Shown here in pieces: positions 27,874 through 35,675 of a stretch of DNA of 64,000 nucleotides (its first letter is position 1; each line of letters opens with the position of its first letter). Position numbers and translations under genes: made by a program. Source of the DNA: Paenibacillus lacisoli (lineage in GTDB: Bacteria > Bacillota > Bacilli > Paenibacillales > Paenibacillaceae); contig NZ_JAUQTB010000006.1 in assembly GCF_030580655.1 (NCBI RefSeq), forward strand, positions 62,001 through 126,000. The letters are read 5' to 3'. The notes under the pieces were generated by a model. It was not told the origin of the DNA. It saw only the letters and a program-made list of their open reading frames with translations, and searched no databases.

Positions 27874-28383
27874 ATGCGGCGAGGAAACCGGAGAGGCGGT
27901 TACATCGGGCAGATTGTATTTCTGATTGTACTGGTTGGCTTGGGTGTGCTGGTATGGTACAGCTTCAAGTCCTGGCTGACGAACAGCGAAGTCCGTGAAG
28001 CGGCAGAGACGGCGGAGCAGTTCTACAAATATGAGCAGACCGGAGATTTTGGAAGCTCCTGGGATCTGTTCTCGGCAGCAATGAAGGAGCGCTTTGACAA
28101 GCAGAATTATATTCAGAGCCGTGCGCATGTGTTTATGCAGCATTTTAATGTCAAATCATTCAAATTCTCATTGACTGAGCCCAAACTGGAGTACGATGTA
28201 AAGCTGGTAGACAATGGACCTGTCCTGGAAAAGGCATACAAGATGGTGGTAACCCAGGTATATGAAACCCAGTTTGGCAATTTCAGCATCGTACAGCCGT
28301 GTTATGTATCCTTAGAGCTTGGACAATGGAAGCTGTCCTGGATATTCACCAAGGATGGGGAAGAACAGACGGAAGGAGAATAA
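27874..28383 (+). CDS. Membrane-anchored protein of unknown function
   Basis: 169 residues: a basic N terminus, one TM helix (~11-31) and an extracellular domain of ~135 residues. 'AAETAEQFYKYEQTGDFGSSWDLFSAAMKERFDKQNYI' resembles NTF2-like/DUF4878-type extracytoplasmic domains, a weak resemblance only. ATG 27874 follows AGGGAGGGAG by 6 bases; the earlier ATG at 27853 lacks a site. It is monocistronic with a shared terminator downstream. Confidence 0.75.
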   Translation: MRRGNRRGGYIGQIVFLIVLVGLGVLVWYSFKSWLTNSEVREAAETAEQFYKYEQTGDFGSSWDLFSAAMKERFDKQNYIQSRAHVFMQHFNVKSFKFSLTEPKLEYDVKLVDNGPVLEKAYKMVVTQVYETQFGNFSIVQPCYVSLELGQWKLSWIFTKDGEEQTEGE

Positions 28384-28408
28384 ATAGTCATGGTATCTAT
28401 ATGACATC

Positions 28409-28450
28409 AATGCCCTCGATCCAGCCGGCAGGCTGCATCAAGGGCATTTT
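28409..28450. terminator. Bidirectional terminator
   Basis: AATGCCCT/AGGGCATT outer arms (28409-28416, 28441-28448) with inner AGCC/GGCT, between two convergent genes. Confidence 0.75.
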
Positions 28451-28451
28451 G

Positions 28452-29765
28452 TCATGTTGTTACAACTCTGCTGCCGGACTGAACATGAACGGGATGATCC
28501 TCGGCCGTCTCGATGGAGGCGGGCTGAGGATCGATCCGGACCAGATAGAAGGACACAAAGAACAGGAACAGGAAGGTGAATTGTTCAAATATATTAATTG
28601 CCGAACACATGAGAAGACAGACTAGTACTAAGGTGACCATTTCCAGTCGACGGGTATTGTACGTTTTGAAATGAACCACATATACATGCAGAAGGTAAAG
28701 GCACAGCAGTGCTACTAGGATCAATCCGTACTGTACAAGCAGGGAATTCAGGGTACCGTCCATAATCTGTGACCGGTCATAGGTACCGCTGGTTTCCTTA
28801 ATCGTGTTGACCACTGCATTGGTACCAAATCCCATACCTTTACCGAAAATCAGCTCCGCCAGTGTATTCTCTTTAAATACACGCAGGAAGATTTCAATAC
28901 GGCCTCCTTCGACTTGGGCACCCACGATACTTCCTCTTTCCGATATCATGCTCATGAACTGAATTAAGAAATAGCTTCCAACCGAACCAAGGCTGAGCAG
29001 AATCATATACAAGTCTCTTTTGTGCGAAGTTGTGGATGATTCCAGGAGCTTGCGGAACAAGGTGATGGCCATGATGATCGTAACACCCAAGAGTGCGGAA
29101 CGGGTTCCACTGAACATGCAAATGGCAAAGCACAGAACCTGGAGAACGGGAGTGAAGCGAAAGGATCTGGACATAAAAATATAACACGAGGCCCCCAAGC
29201 CGAAATAACCGGCTGTAGAGAAGCTGCCATATGTACCGATTAGTCTGAGAGAAAAAGGATTCGTCAGTCCATAAACCTGAAAAAATGTGATGTACTGCAG
29301 CAGCAGAACAACAAACTCGACAACGATCAGCACTGCCAGTGTTATATTAAATTTTTGTCTGAACTTAGGTTCTTGAAGATACCGCAGCACTTTGTAACAC
29401 AGAAGGACGAGCAGCAGGGAGCGGATACCGGCGACAACCTGTACCATACTGACGTTTTGCTCCTGAAAATTCATTACACAGACACCATAGGCGGTCAGAG
29501 CGGCCAGCAAATAGTAGGGAATGAGCCTCCAGCGGTTGGGCTCTGTTTTAATCATGATAAGATCGTGCAGTAAAAACAGTCCCAGCAGCACAATCATGAT
29601 GACGTCCTTCACAAACCTGAAGTTGAGGTTAAGGAAGGAGCCCTGCTCATAGAATTTAATGTGGGCTAATCCATGATTCATGATGTTGTAGACAGCCTGC
29701 GGCAAAAAAGGAATGACGATAAAGATCAAAAAGAGCAAAGAAAAGAAGCGGATCGCTTTAACCAT
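28452..29765 (-). CDS. O-antigen ligase/polymerase-like membrane protein (Wzy-like)
   Basis: 437 residues with about 10-12 predicted TM helices and a large extracellular loop, including 'CMFSGTRSALLGVTIIMAITLFRKLLE', characteristic of the Wzy_C/WaaL superfamily that polymerises or ligates lipid-linked sugar units. AAAGGAGG lies 7 bases before the ATG at 29765. The gene stands alone, but an Xre-type operator (29781-29797) sits directly upstream. The EPS locus at 34-50 kb has a Wzx flippase and no polymerase, so this is the likely missing Wzy. That role is inference from regulation and absence. Confidence 0.8.
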   Translation of the reverse strand: MVKAIRFFSLLFLIFIVIPFLPQAVYNIMNHGLAHIKFYEQGSFLNLNFRFVKDVIMIVLLGLFLLHDLIMIKTEPNRWRLIPYYLLAALTAYGVCVMNFQEQNVSMVQVVAGIRSLLLVLLCYKVLRYLQEPKFRQKFNITLAVLIVVEFVVLLLQYITFFQVYGLTNPFSLRLIGTYGSFSTAGYFGLGASCYIFMSRSFRFTPVLQVLCFAICMFSGTRSALLGVTIIMAITLFRKLLESSTTSHKRDLYMILLSLGSVGSYFLIQFMSMISERGSIVGAQVEGGRIEIFLRVFKENTLAELIFGKGMGFGTNAVVNTIKETSGTYDRSQIMDGTLNSLLVQYGLILVALLCLYLLHVYVVHFKTYNTRRLEMVTLVLVCLLMCSAINIFEQFTFLFLFFVSFYLVRIDPQPASIETAEDHPVHVQSGSRVVTT

Positions 29766-29780
29766 ACATGAACCTCCTTT

Positions 29781-29797
29781 TGATACATATTGTATCA
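29781..29797. promoter_or_regulatory. Xre-type operator before wzy-like gene (site 1)
   Basis: Dyad TGATACA-TAT-TGTATCA, 16 bp upstream of the ATG, overlapping any -10 of a minus-strand promoter whose possible -35 is TTGATC (29819-29814). It matches the GATACRNNNYGTATC sites at 34159, 34191, 49756 and 55679. Confidence 0.7.
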
Positions 29798-29968
29798 TAA
29801 ACCTCTTTGGCACGATCAACTATCTTATGAATGATCAGCTGGAAAGATGCAATTTGACATCGATGCTTATGAGAGAATGATGCCTGATCTAGTGGAATTA
29901 TTAAAATATGGAAGAAAAATGGGGGTTCATATGTTACACTTGATGATGTATGTGCACCATGCTGACCC

Positions 29969-29986
29969 TGTCAGATGCGTCTGACA
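29969..29986. promoter_or_regulatory. Perfect dyad before ABC transporter operon
   Basis: TGTCAGA-tgcg-TCTGACA, ending 6 bp before the AAAGGAG ribosome site of the ABC ATPase. It may be an operator or a leader hairpin; no regulator is adjacent. Confidence 0.4.
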
Positions 29987-30007
29987 ATATAAAGGAGTGG
30001 AGAAAAT

Positions 30008-30916
30008 ATGCAGCAGCAGCCCGTTGTCTCTCTGCGGGGCGTAAGCAAAGTGAAGTCCTCCAAGAAACTGGTGGAGAATCTCACACTTGATGTGCCTCAG
30101 GGCCAGGTCTTCGGTTTTCTGGGACCCAATGGCGCCGGCAAGACGACAACAATCCGTATGATGGTAGGCCTTATAGACATCAGTGAAGGTGATATTGTCA
30201 TCTGCGGACACAGTATCAAGAATGAATTTGAACGAGCGATTTCACACGTAGGAGCCATTGTGGAGAATCCGGAGATGTATAAGTTCCTGTCCGGATATCA
30301 GAATCTGCTTCACTTTGCCCGCATGTCCCCCGGAATCACCAAGGAGCGTATCGAGGAAGTTATCCAGCTGGTCGGTCTCAACAAACGAATTCACGACAAA
30401 GTCAAAACGTATTCGCTCGGGATGCGGCAGCGTCTAGGTGTAGCCCAAGCCATACTGCACCGCCCAAAACTGCTTGTCCTTGATGAGCCCACGAATGGTC
30501 TCGATCCTCAGGGCATCCGCGAGCTGCGTGACTATCTGCGTGAATTGACGCGCAGCGAAGGAACAACTGTTTTTGTCTCCAGCCATCTGCTCTCCGAAAT
30601 GGAGCTGATGTGTGATTCGGTAGCCATCATCCAGAACGGCAAGCTGGTCGATGTGAGACAGATTAAGCCGCTGGAAGGCGAAGTGCGGACGACGGAAACC
30701 GCCTTTGAAGTCAGCAGCCCGGAGCAGGCTCTGGAGCTGGTCGGCAGCGGCATCATCCAGGGACAGCGTTTGATCGTTAGTCTCGATAGGGAAGGGATTG
30801 CGGATACGAATGCTGTATTGATTCGCGGCGGCGTCAAGGTCTACGGAATTACGCCGGTTACCCGTACCCTGGAGGATCAATTCTTGGAAATGACGGGAAG
30901 TGAACAAATTGGCTAA
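30008..30916 (+). CDS. ABC transporter ATP-binding protein (DrrA/NatA-like)
   Basis: 302-residue ATPase: Walker A GPNGAGKTT (~39-47), signature YSLGMRQRL, Walker B 'LLVLDEPTNGLDPQGI', then a C-terminal extension of ~80 residues. AAAGGAG precedes the ATG. It partners with the permease whose gene overlaps its end by 17 bp. Typical of single-permease exporters for lipids, ions or antibiotics; the substrate is unknown. Confidence 0.92.
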   Translation: MQQQPVVSLRGVSKVKSSKKLVENLTLDVPQGQVFGFLGPNGAGKTTTIRMMVGLIDISEGDIVICGHSIKNEFERAISHVGAIVENPEMYKFLSGYQNLLHFARMSPGITKERIEEVIQLVGLNKRIHDKVKTYSLGMRQRLGVAQAILHRPKLLVLDEPTNGLDPQGIRELRDYLRELTRSEGTTVFVSSHLLSEMELMCDSVAIIQNGKLVDVRQIKPLEGEVRTTETAFEVSSPEQALELVGSGIIQGQRLIVSLDREGIADTNAVLIRGGVKVYGITPVTRTLEDQFLEMTGSEQIG

Positions 30917-31688
30917 TTTTATGAAGCTGGTACATAACGAGAATATTAAAATCTACAGCCGGGTCCGGACCTGGGTAATGCTCGGGATATTGGTTCTGCT
31001 CAGTGCATTGTTTCCGGTTCTTATTTCCTACAGCACCTCTGAGGATACAAGCATGTGGCAGGGTGTTGTTCTGACGGCGACCATTGTTTTCATGCTGAAC
31101 AGCATTTTCGCCGTCATCATCGCTGCGGATTCCGTGGCGGGTGAATTTTCCTGGGGGACGATTAAGCTGCTGCTGATCCGGCCCTGGTCACGCAGCAAGA
31201 TCCTCATTTCGAAATATATCGCTGTGATCCTCTTCAGCCTGCTGACAACCGTGGTTCTATTAGTCCTTTCACTGCTGTTCTCATCCCTGTTCCTGGGGGG
31301 ACAGGAAGGAAGTGCACCTCTCTCGGGGAATGTTAGTGATGGAACTTACGTAGCATTGACCTTTTTGTATAATTATGTGGATCTGTTCGTCATTCTGGCG
31401 CTGGCCTTTATGCTGTCCTCGGTATTCCGTTCCAGTGCTTTGGCTATTGGTCTATCTATTTTTATCATCTTCACCAGCAGTATCTTTGCAGCCATCTTCT
31501 CACCGGAACGATTTAGCTGGGCCAAATACATCCTGTTTAACAACATGGATCTGACCCGCTTTATCGGTACCGACGTCGATGCAAACGGATTGACGCTGGG
31601 CTTCAGTGCCGCTGTCATGGCTGTATATTATATCATTTTTCTTGTCGTAGGCTGGTTGATCTTTAACCGCCGCGATGTGGCCGCCTAA
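30900..31688 (+). CDS. ABC-2-type transporter permease
   Basis: 262 residues with six predicted TM helices; 'ADSVAGEFSWGTIKLLLIRPWSRSKIL' is the ABC2_membrane_4-type coupling segment. The start is GTG at 30900, overlapping the ATPase gene; an ATG at 30921 is an alternative without a ribosome site. It forms the membrane part of the exporter with the preceding ATPase. Confidence 0.9.
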   Translation: MNKLANFMKLVHNENIKIYSRVRTWVMLGILVLLSALFPVLISYSTSEDTSMWQGVVLTATIVFMLNSIFAVIIAADSVAGEFSWGTIKLLLIRPWSRSKILISKYIAVILFSLLTTVVLLVLSLLFSSLFLGGQEGSAPLSGNVSDGTYVALTFLYNYVDLFVILALAFMLSSVFRSSALAIGLSIFIIFTSSIFAAIFSPERFSWAKYILFNNMDLTRFIGTDVDANGLTLGFSAAVMAVYYIIFLVVGWLIFNRRDVAA

Positions 31689-31697
31689 ATTCTTTAG

Positions 31698-31738
31698 AAC
31701 ACCCCGTATCCTTTCGAATGGAAAGATACGGGGTGTTT
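31698..31738 (+). terminator. Rho-independent terminator
   Basis: AACACCCCGTATC (31698-31710) pairs with GATACGGGGTGTT, one bulged C, followed by TTTTC. Confidence 0.85.
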
Positions 31739-31910
31739 TCTGTTATCCTCAATCCTGATGACATGAAAGCGAAAAAGGATTTTACGTTTATATATATAGT
31801 AGGAGGAAGGGCGTACATAAGAAAAGAACGAACGCCGCGAGGCGGATGTCTGCAAAGACAAAGAGAACAACGAAATAGCAGACAAATTGAATAGCAAGGT
31901 GGGGAACCAT

Positions 31911-32993
31911 ATGATGCAAAGTAATTTTTTTCGAATCAGTCTAGGGATCATCATGCTGCTGGTCATTATTTACCTGGGCTCGACGGTAGGATTCATTTTT
32001 CAACCGCTGATCTCCCTCGTGCATCTGACACTTGTCCCTGTGCTGCTGGCTTTATTTTTCTATTATCTGCTGCGTCCGGTCGTTAATTATCTGGAGAAGC
32101 AGCGGATCAAGCGTGCGATATCCATCATTCTGATCTATTTGGTCATTATTGCGATTATTGTAGGGTTCTCCATGGGGGTATGGCCGACGCTGCGGACGCA
32201 GATTACTAATTTTGTCATGAATGCTCCGGAGCTGATCAATAACCTGACAGACCAGTTGAAAGAGTGGCAGAAAAACCGTTTTATCGCCGGGCTGCTGCCG
32301 GAAGGCTCGGATCCGTTATCCCAGCTCTCCGAGGCACTAAACCGCGGATTGGTATTGGCTTCAGACTATCTGTCCGGCATTTTCTCTTTTGTGTCCACCT
32401 TCGTCATCGTGATAGCTACATTCCCGATCATTCTGTATTACATGCTGAAAGAGGGGGATAAGTTCAGTAAATCGCTGCTTCATGTCATACCCAAACGCTA
32501 TCATAAAGATGGCAGAGAAGTGATGGCTGAAATTGATGAAGCTCTGGGCAGTTTTATCGTAGGCCGGGTGCTGATTAATGTGGCACTGGGGATTATGATG
32601 TATATCGGTTTCCTGATTATCGGCCTGCCGTACGCGCTGCTTCTGACAGTAGTATCCGTCATCCTGAACTTCATCCCTTATGTCGGAGCGATTCTGGCAG
32701 CCATTCCGGTTGTCATCATCGGTTTCATTGAGTCTCCGTCGATGGCCATCTGGTCACTGGTCGTTATCGTGGTAGCCCAGCAGCTGCAAGATAATCTCCT
32801 GTCTCCGATCGTGTACGGCAAGCAGCTGGATATTCATCCGCTGACAACGGTCATTCTACTGCTGCTTGGTGGTGATTTGGGCGGTATTCTCGGGATTATT
32901 ATCGTGATTCCGCTGTACATGGTCATCAAGATTATCATTCGTAAGGTGTACCAGTTGTTCCTTGAACGCAAAATGGAAGATATTATGGATTGA
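31911..32993 (+). CDS. AI-2E family transporter (PerM/YtvI-like)
   Basis: 360 residues, about seven or eight TM helices, typical UPF0118 layout: 'VPVLLALFFYYLLRPVVNYLEK', a hydrophilic middle, and 'PLTTVILLLLGGDLGGILGIIIVIPLYMV' near the end. Family members are mostly of unknown substrate; TqsA exports AI-2 and some are Na+/H+ antiporters. AAGGTGGGGA precedes ATG 31911. Monocistronic with its own terminator. Confidence 0.9.
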   Translation: MMQSNFFRISLGIIMLLVIIYLGSTVGFIFQPLISLVHLTLVPVLLALFFYYLLRPVVNYLEKQRIKRAISIILIYLVIIAIIVGFSMGVWPTLRTQITNFVMNAPELINNLTDQLKEWQKNRFIAGLLPEGSDPLSQLSEALNRGLVLASDYLSGIFSFVSTFVIVIATFPIILYYMLKEGDKFSKSLLHVIPKRYHKDGREVMAEIDEALGSFIVGRVLINVALGIMMYIGFLIIGLPYALLLTVVSVILNFIPYVGAILAAIPVVIIGFIESPSMAIWSLVVIVVAQQLQDNLLSPIVYGKQLDIHPLTTVILLLLGGDLGGILGIIIVIPLYMVIKIIIRKVYQLFLERKMEDIMD

Positions 32994-33002
32994 ATCAAAG
33001 AG

Positions 33003-33032
33003 AACCGTTCTCGACAAGAGATCGGTTTTTTT
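33003..33032 (+). terminator. Rho-independent terminator
   Basis: AACCGtTCTC/GAGAtCGGTT hairpin followed by a T-rich run, 10 bp after the stop of the AI-2E-family gene. Confidence 0.8.
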
Positions 33033-33444
33033 CTGTCTGAACGCGGAAACGATCTCGTCCGGAAAGATAATTTGAGTAATTAGCCCTATAAAAATCCTGG
33101 AAATATAAACAAATGATCGCCATAAGACGACAGCACTGCAAACTATTCTTCGTTATAATAAGACCATTATTAATTTATGTTCTACGAACTTGGACGCTCT
33201 ACCCCGAATGATGCTTCTGCTATCAGCATAATAGTGCAATTATGAACAGCTGCTGCATTCAGCAGCCGCATCCAGTGCTCGATAGCGTGAGAGACGTAAG
33301 TCAATACACAGGGCGGCCCAATGCATATGTGTGGACTCCATCTGTCTATGATGGGGTAATACAATATGCCTACATAACAGGATGATCTTCCTTCTCTTAG
33401 TGGTACAGACTCTAAACAAAGATAATTAGGAGAGGTTGCGGAGA
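33033..33444. other. Non-coding region before 54-residue gene
   Basis: 412 bp without a supported gene. A small hairpin GCTGCTG-catt-CAGCAGC (33249-33266) and a TATAAT (33154-33159) lacking a -35 are the only structures noted. Confidence 0.3.
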
Positions 33445-33609
33445 ATGAGCATGAATGATCAGAAGAACTGGCAGGAACCATGCACGTGCACCAGCAATAA
33501 GGGAGAGAAGATCTCATCGAAGCCAACATTGGATATTAAAGATATTCTGCAGCAATGCGGGATTCAGGTGGAAGCTGGCCTTCGGCACACCCTTCAGGAG
33601 AAAAGCTGA
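33445..33609 (+). CDS. Small hypothetical protein, 54 residues, CxC motif
   Basis: ATG 33445 (or 33451) follows AGGAGAGG and GGAG ribosome-site sequences. The protein has a Cys-x-Cys motif (PCTCTSNKGE), a third Cys, and a predicted C-terminal helix ('LDIKDILQQCGIQVEAGL'). It is hydrophilic, so probably cytoplasmic. A strong bidirectional terminator follows. No family recognised. Its position beside the Xre-like repressor and its own ribosome site argue that it is real. Confidence 0.55.
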   Translation: MSMNDQKNWQEPCTCTSNKGEKISSKPTLDIKDILQQCGIQVEAGLRHTLQEKS

Positions 33610-33627
33610 CCTTTTCTACCCTTATAC

Positions 33628-33688
33628 AAAAGCCCCTAATCAGATCAGACCGTGATGATACGTTCTGTAACTGATTGGGGGCTTTTTT
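33628..33688. terminator. Bidirectional terminator
   Basis: Arms AAAGCCCCTAATCAG / CTGATTGGGGGCTTT around a ~27-nt loop, with T tails on both strands, between the 54-residue gene and the convergent xre-like gene. Confidence 0.85.
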
Positions 33689-33695
33689 AACAAAT

Positions 33696-34070
33696 TTAGC
33701 TATCACTCATACTGCGTTCCATCCGTACAAAAGCAATAAAACGTTTGGCCTCTTCCTCTGTCAGGGTTCTGCCGTCGATCGTAAGGTTAAACCGTTCCAG
33801 CAGCTTCTGATCTGACAGCTCCAGATGATCCACGAAATCCCGAACTTCCTCGTCCATGATCATATCAGGCTGACTGGTGCGGCCAATAAGATAATCAATA
33901 GATACCTCGAAGATATCTGCAATTTTAGTTAACGTCTCGAAATCCGGCTTACGCCGGTTTTTCTCGTAGTGAGACAGGGAAGCACGTGTAATGCCTAGCG
34001 AGCCCGCGAGCTCTTCCTGGGTTAAGCCCCGCTGTTCACGCAGTTCCGCAATGCGGTTACCAGTCTTCAT
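33696..34070 (-). CDS. Xre-family repressor resembling PBSX Xre; likely EPS/lasso regulator
   Basis: 124 residues. The N-terminal HTH_3 spans ~5-62. 'GITRASLSHYEKNRRKPDFET' followed by 'LTKIADIFEVSIDYLIGR' is very close to the same region of B. subtilis PBSX repressor Xre. The C-terminal ~55 residues are helical and probably mediate dimerisation. AGGAGG lies 8 bases before the ATG. It is divergent from the EPS genes. Two dyads of GATACANNNTGTATC type lie in the shared upstream region (34159-34206); as I recall, PBSX Xre binds 15-bp sites of this form. It is therefore the best candidate for the regulator of all five such sites in the window. Confidence 0.85.
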   Translation of the reverse strand: MKTGNRIAELREQRGLTQEELAGSLGITRASLSHYEKNRRKPDFETLTKIADIFEVSIDYLIGRTSQPDMIMDEEVRDFVDHLELSDQKLLERFNLTIDGRTLTEEEAKRFIAFVRMERSMSDS

Positions 34071-34151
34071 TCATTAGTCCTCCTGATTGCCGTCTCTAAG
34101 ATCATATGGTGAGAAAAAATGACAAAACAAGCTGATATGTCCATTTTGATC

Positions 34152-34180
34152 TTGACACAATACGATTTGTATCGTAATTT
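34152..34180 (+). promoter_or_regulatory. Promoter of EPS locus with operator in spacer (site 2)
   Basis: -35 TTGACA (34152-34157), 17-bp spacer, -10 TAATTT (34175-34180). The dyad AATACGATTTGTATC (34159-34173; wider palindrome TACGAT/ATCGTA) fills the spacer, so repressor binding would block polymerase. Confidence 0.75.
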
Positions 34181-34189
34181 TAGGTTAAT

Positions 34190-34206
34190 AGATACAAATT
34201 GTATCT
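34190..34206. promoter_or_regulatory. Xre-type operator (site 3)
   Basis: Perfect 17-bp palindrome AGATACAAATTGTATCT (centre A). Its GATAC starts 10 bp after the -10 of the preceding promoter, over the predicted transcription start region. Confidence 0.75.
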
Positions 34207-34281
34207 AAACGTTGTTTTCCCTGAGATAGATCTCCTAATACCCCAGATGACAAGCTCTCCGGAGAGGAATGGAGCCTACCG

Positions 34282-34716
34282 ATGAAATCGAGCCACTATC
34301 AGTATCCTGTATACCTTAAATGTTCTATGTATTTGCATACTGTTCATCATCAACGGGTCGATAGCAGACGGAGGCCCATTATCGTACTCAGTATCAGCAC
34401 AGCATCCATGATTTTTCTAAGTGATCTGCAATTACCGGTTTCTTCCAAGGTTATTTTAGGATTTCAACTTGAATACAGTGGATACAGAGCAGATACAACA
34501 GGCTCTGTATCAGGCAAGACGGTTCTGCAAAATTGGAGTCTTTACGAGATTTTCTGGAATGAAAACAGGCCGAGCCTGCATAACATGCTTCTCGAGCTGC
34601 ATTCCCGCCGCCATACAGGCAGCACAGCCTACCCGCCGGATCCTTATGAGCCTTATATGGAATATTTCAATCAAATGAAAATTCTTGATGCCGGACAATT
34701 TAACCTAAAGGTGTAA
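34282..34716 (+). CDS. Hypothetical protein, possibly PilZ-like
   Basis: 144 residues, first gene after the regulated promoter, with GGAG 8 bases before the ATG. 'RRRPIIVLSISTASMIFLSDLQLPVSSKVILGFQLEYSG' has the strand pattern of a PilZ-type beta barrel. The c-di-GMP motif D/NxSxxG reads SISTAS and the RxxxR spacing is wrong, so nucleotide binding is doubtful. There are no TM segments. Position at the head of an EPS locus would suit a regulatory partner. The family assignment is a guess; that it is a gene is well supported by start signals and position. Confidence 0.6.
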   Translation: MKSSHYQYPVYLKCSMYLHTVHHQRVDSRRRPIIVLSISTASMIFLSDLQLPVSSKVILGFQLEYSGYRADTTGSVSGKTVLQNWSLYEIFWNENRPSLHNMLLELHSRRHTGSTAYPPDPYEPYMEYFNQMKILDAGQFNLKV

Positions 34717-34925
34717 AGTTTCACGAAGTCCTTGTAACAGTTTACTATATTTTAAAAAACGTTGCATTAATTCTTTCATATAAAACATTTTGCCTGTCCG
34801 GTCTGCAAAAGTGTAGACAAAACGGAGCATAAACATACATTGCGTTTCCTACAGGTGTTCCGGAAGGCACCTTATGATTATATCATGAAGCGTTTCTTTT
34901 ACTTTGTGAAGGAGGTATGGATTAG

Positions 34926-35675
34926 GTGGAACTCAAGGAATATATGAAGGTGATTCGCAAAAGAATCTGGCTGATCGCCGCGATTGTCATCATCGCCTGC
35001 GCAGCAACTGCAATTAAGAGCTTTTATTTCTCTCAGCCGATCTATGAGGCCTCTGCCAAACTGATTGTTAACTCTTCCCAACAGAGTAACGGAGTCAGCA
35101 CCCTCGATTACGGGTCTGTACAGACTAACATTGCCCTGATTAATTCTTATAAAGAAATTATGGCGTCCTCTGCCATCATGGAGCAGGTGATGAGCAGTTA
35201 TCCGGATCTGCGGGACACCCCGCAGGGACTTGCCAGGAAGCTGAAGGTGGATTCGGCTAATGATTCCCAGGTCATGAATTTGACCGTGACTGATACTTCT
35301 TATGCTGCCGCAGTCAAAAAGGTGAATTCCATCGCCAAAGTGTTCAAAGCCCAGATCCCTACCATTATGAAGGTGAACAATGTAACCATCCTCAGCGAAG
35401 CCAAAATGGATGAAGACAGCGGTCCGATTAACTCCAGCCCCGTTACGAATATTGTTATCAGCCTGATCGCCTCATTGATCCTGTCAATCGGGCTTGCGTT
35501 TATGCTCAACTACCTTGATGACACCTTTAAGACAGAAGAAGACATTGAAAAAGAACTTGGCCTCCCAACCCTTGCCCTGATCGGAAAGATCAACAAGGTA
35601 GATATGCGCTCCAGCCGTACTCCGCTAAATCATAAACAAGTAGGTGAAGGCCAATATGCCGCGCTCAACCAGTAA
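34926..35675 (+). CDS. Wzz/YveK-type chain-length determinant (kinase activator)
   Basis: 249 residues with TM1 (~15-34), an extracellular Wzz domain ('YEASAKLIVNSSQQSNGV'), TM2 (~180-200) and a short cytoplasmic tail, as in CapA/YwqC/EpsA polysaccharide co-polymerases that activate a partner tyrosine kinase. The start is GTG, 10 bases after AAGGAGG. Its end overlaps the next gene region by 20 bp. In the 209-bp gap before it (34717-34925) a TAGACA-16-TACATT pair could be a second promoter. Confidence 0.9.
   Translation: MELKEYMKVIRKRIWLIAAIVIIACAATAIKSFYFSQPIYEASAKLIVNSSQQSNGVSTLDYGSVQTNIALINSYKEIMASSAIMEQVMSSYPDLRDTPQGLARKLKVDSANDSQVMNLTVTDTSYAAAVKKVNSIAKVFKAQIPTIMKVNNVTILSEAKMDEDSGPINSSPVTNIVISLIASLILSIGLAFMLNYLDDTFKTEEDIEKELGLPTLALIGKINKVDMRSSRTPLNHKQVGEGQYAALNQ

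Noticed and set aside
28299..28625. 108-codon open frame overlapping two convergent genes
   Set aside because: It overlaps the end of the membrane-anchored protein, a terminator and the wzy-like gene, with no start signal.
31698..31738. GTATC/GATAC pairs resembling the operator
   Set aside because: They are the arms of a clear Rho-independent terminator with a T tail, not an operator.
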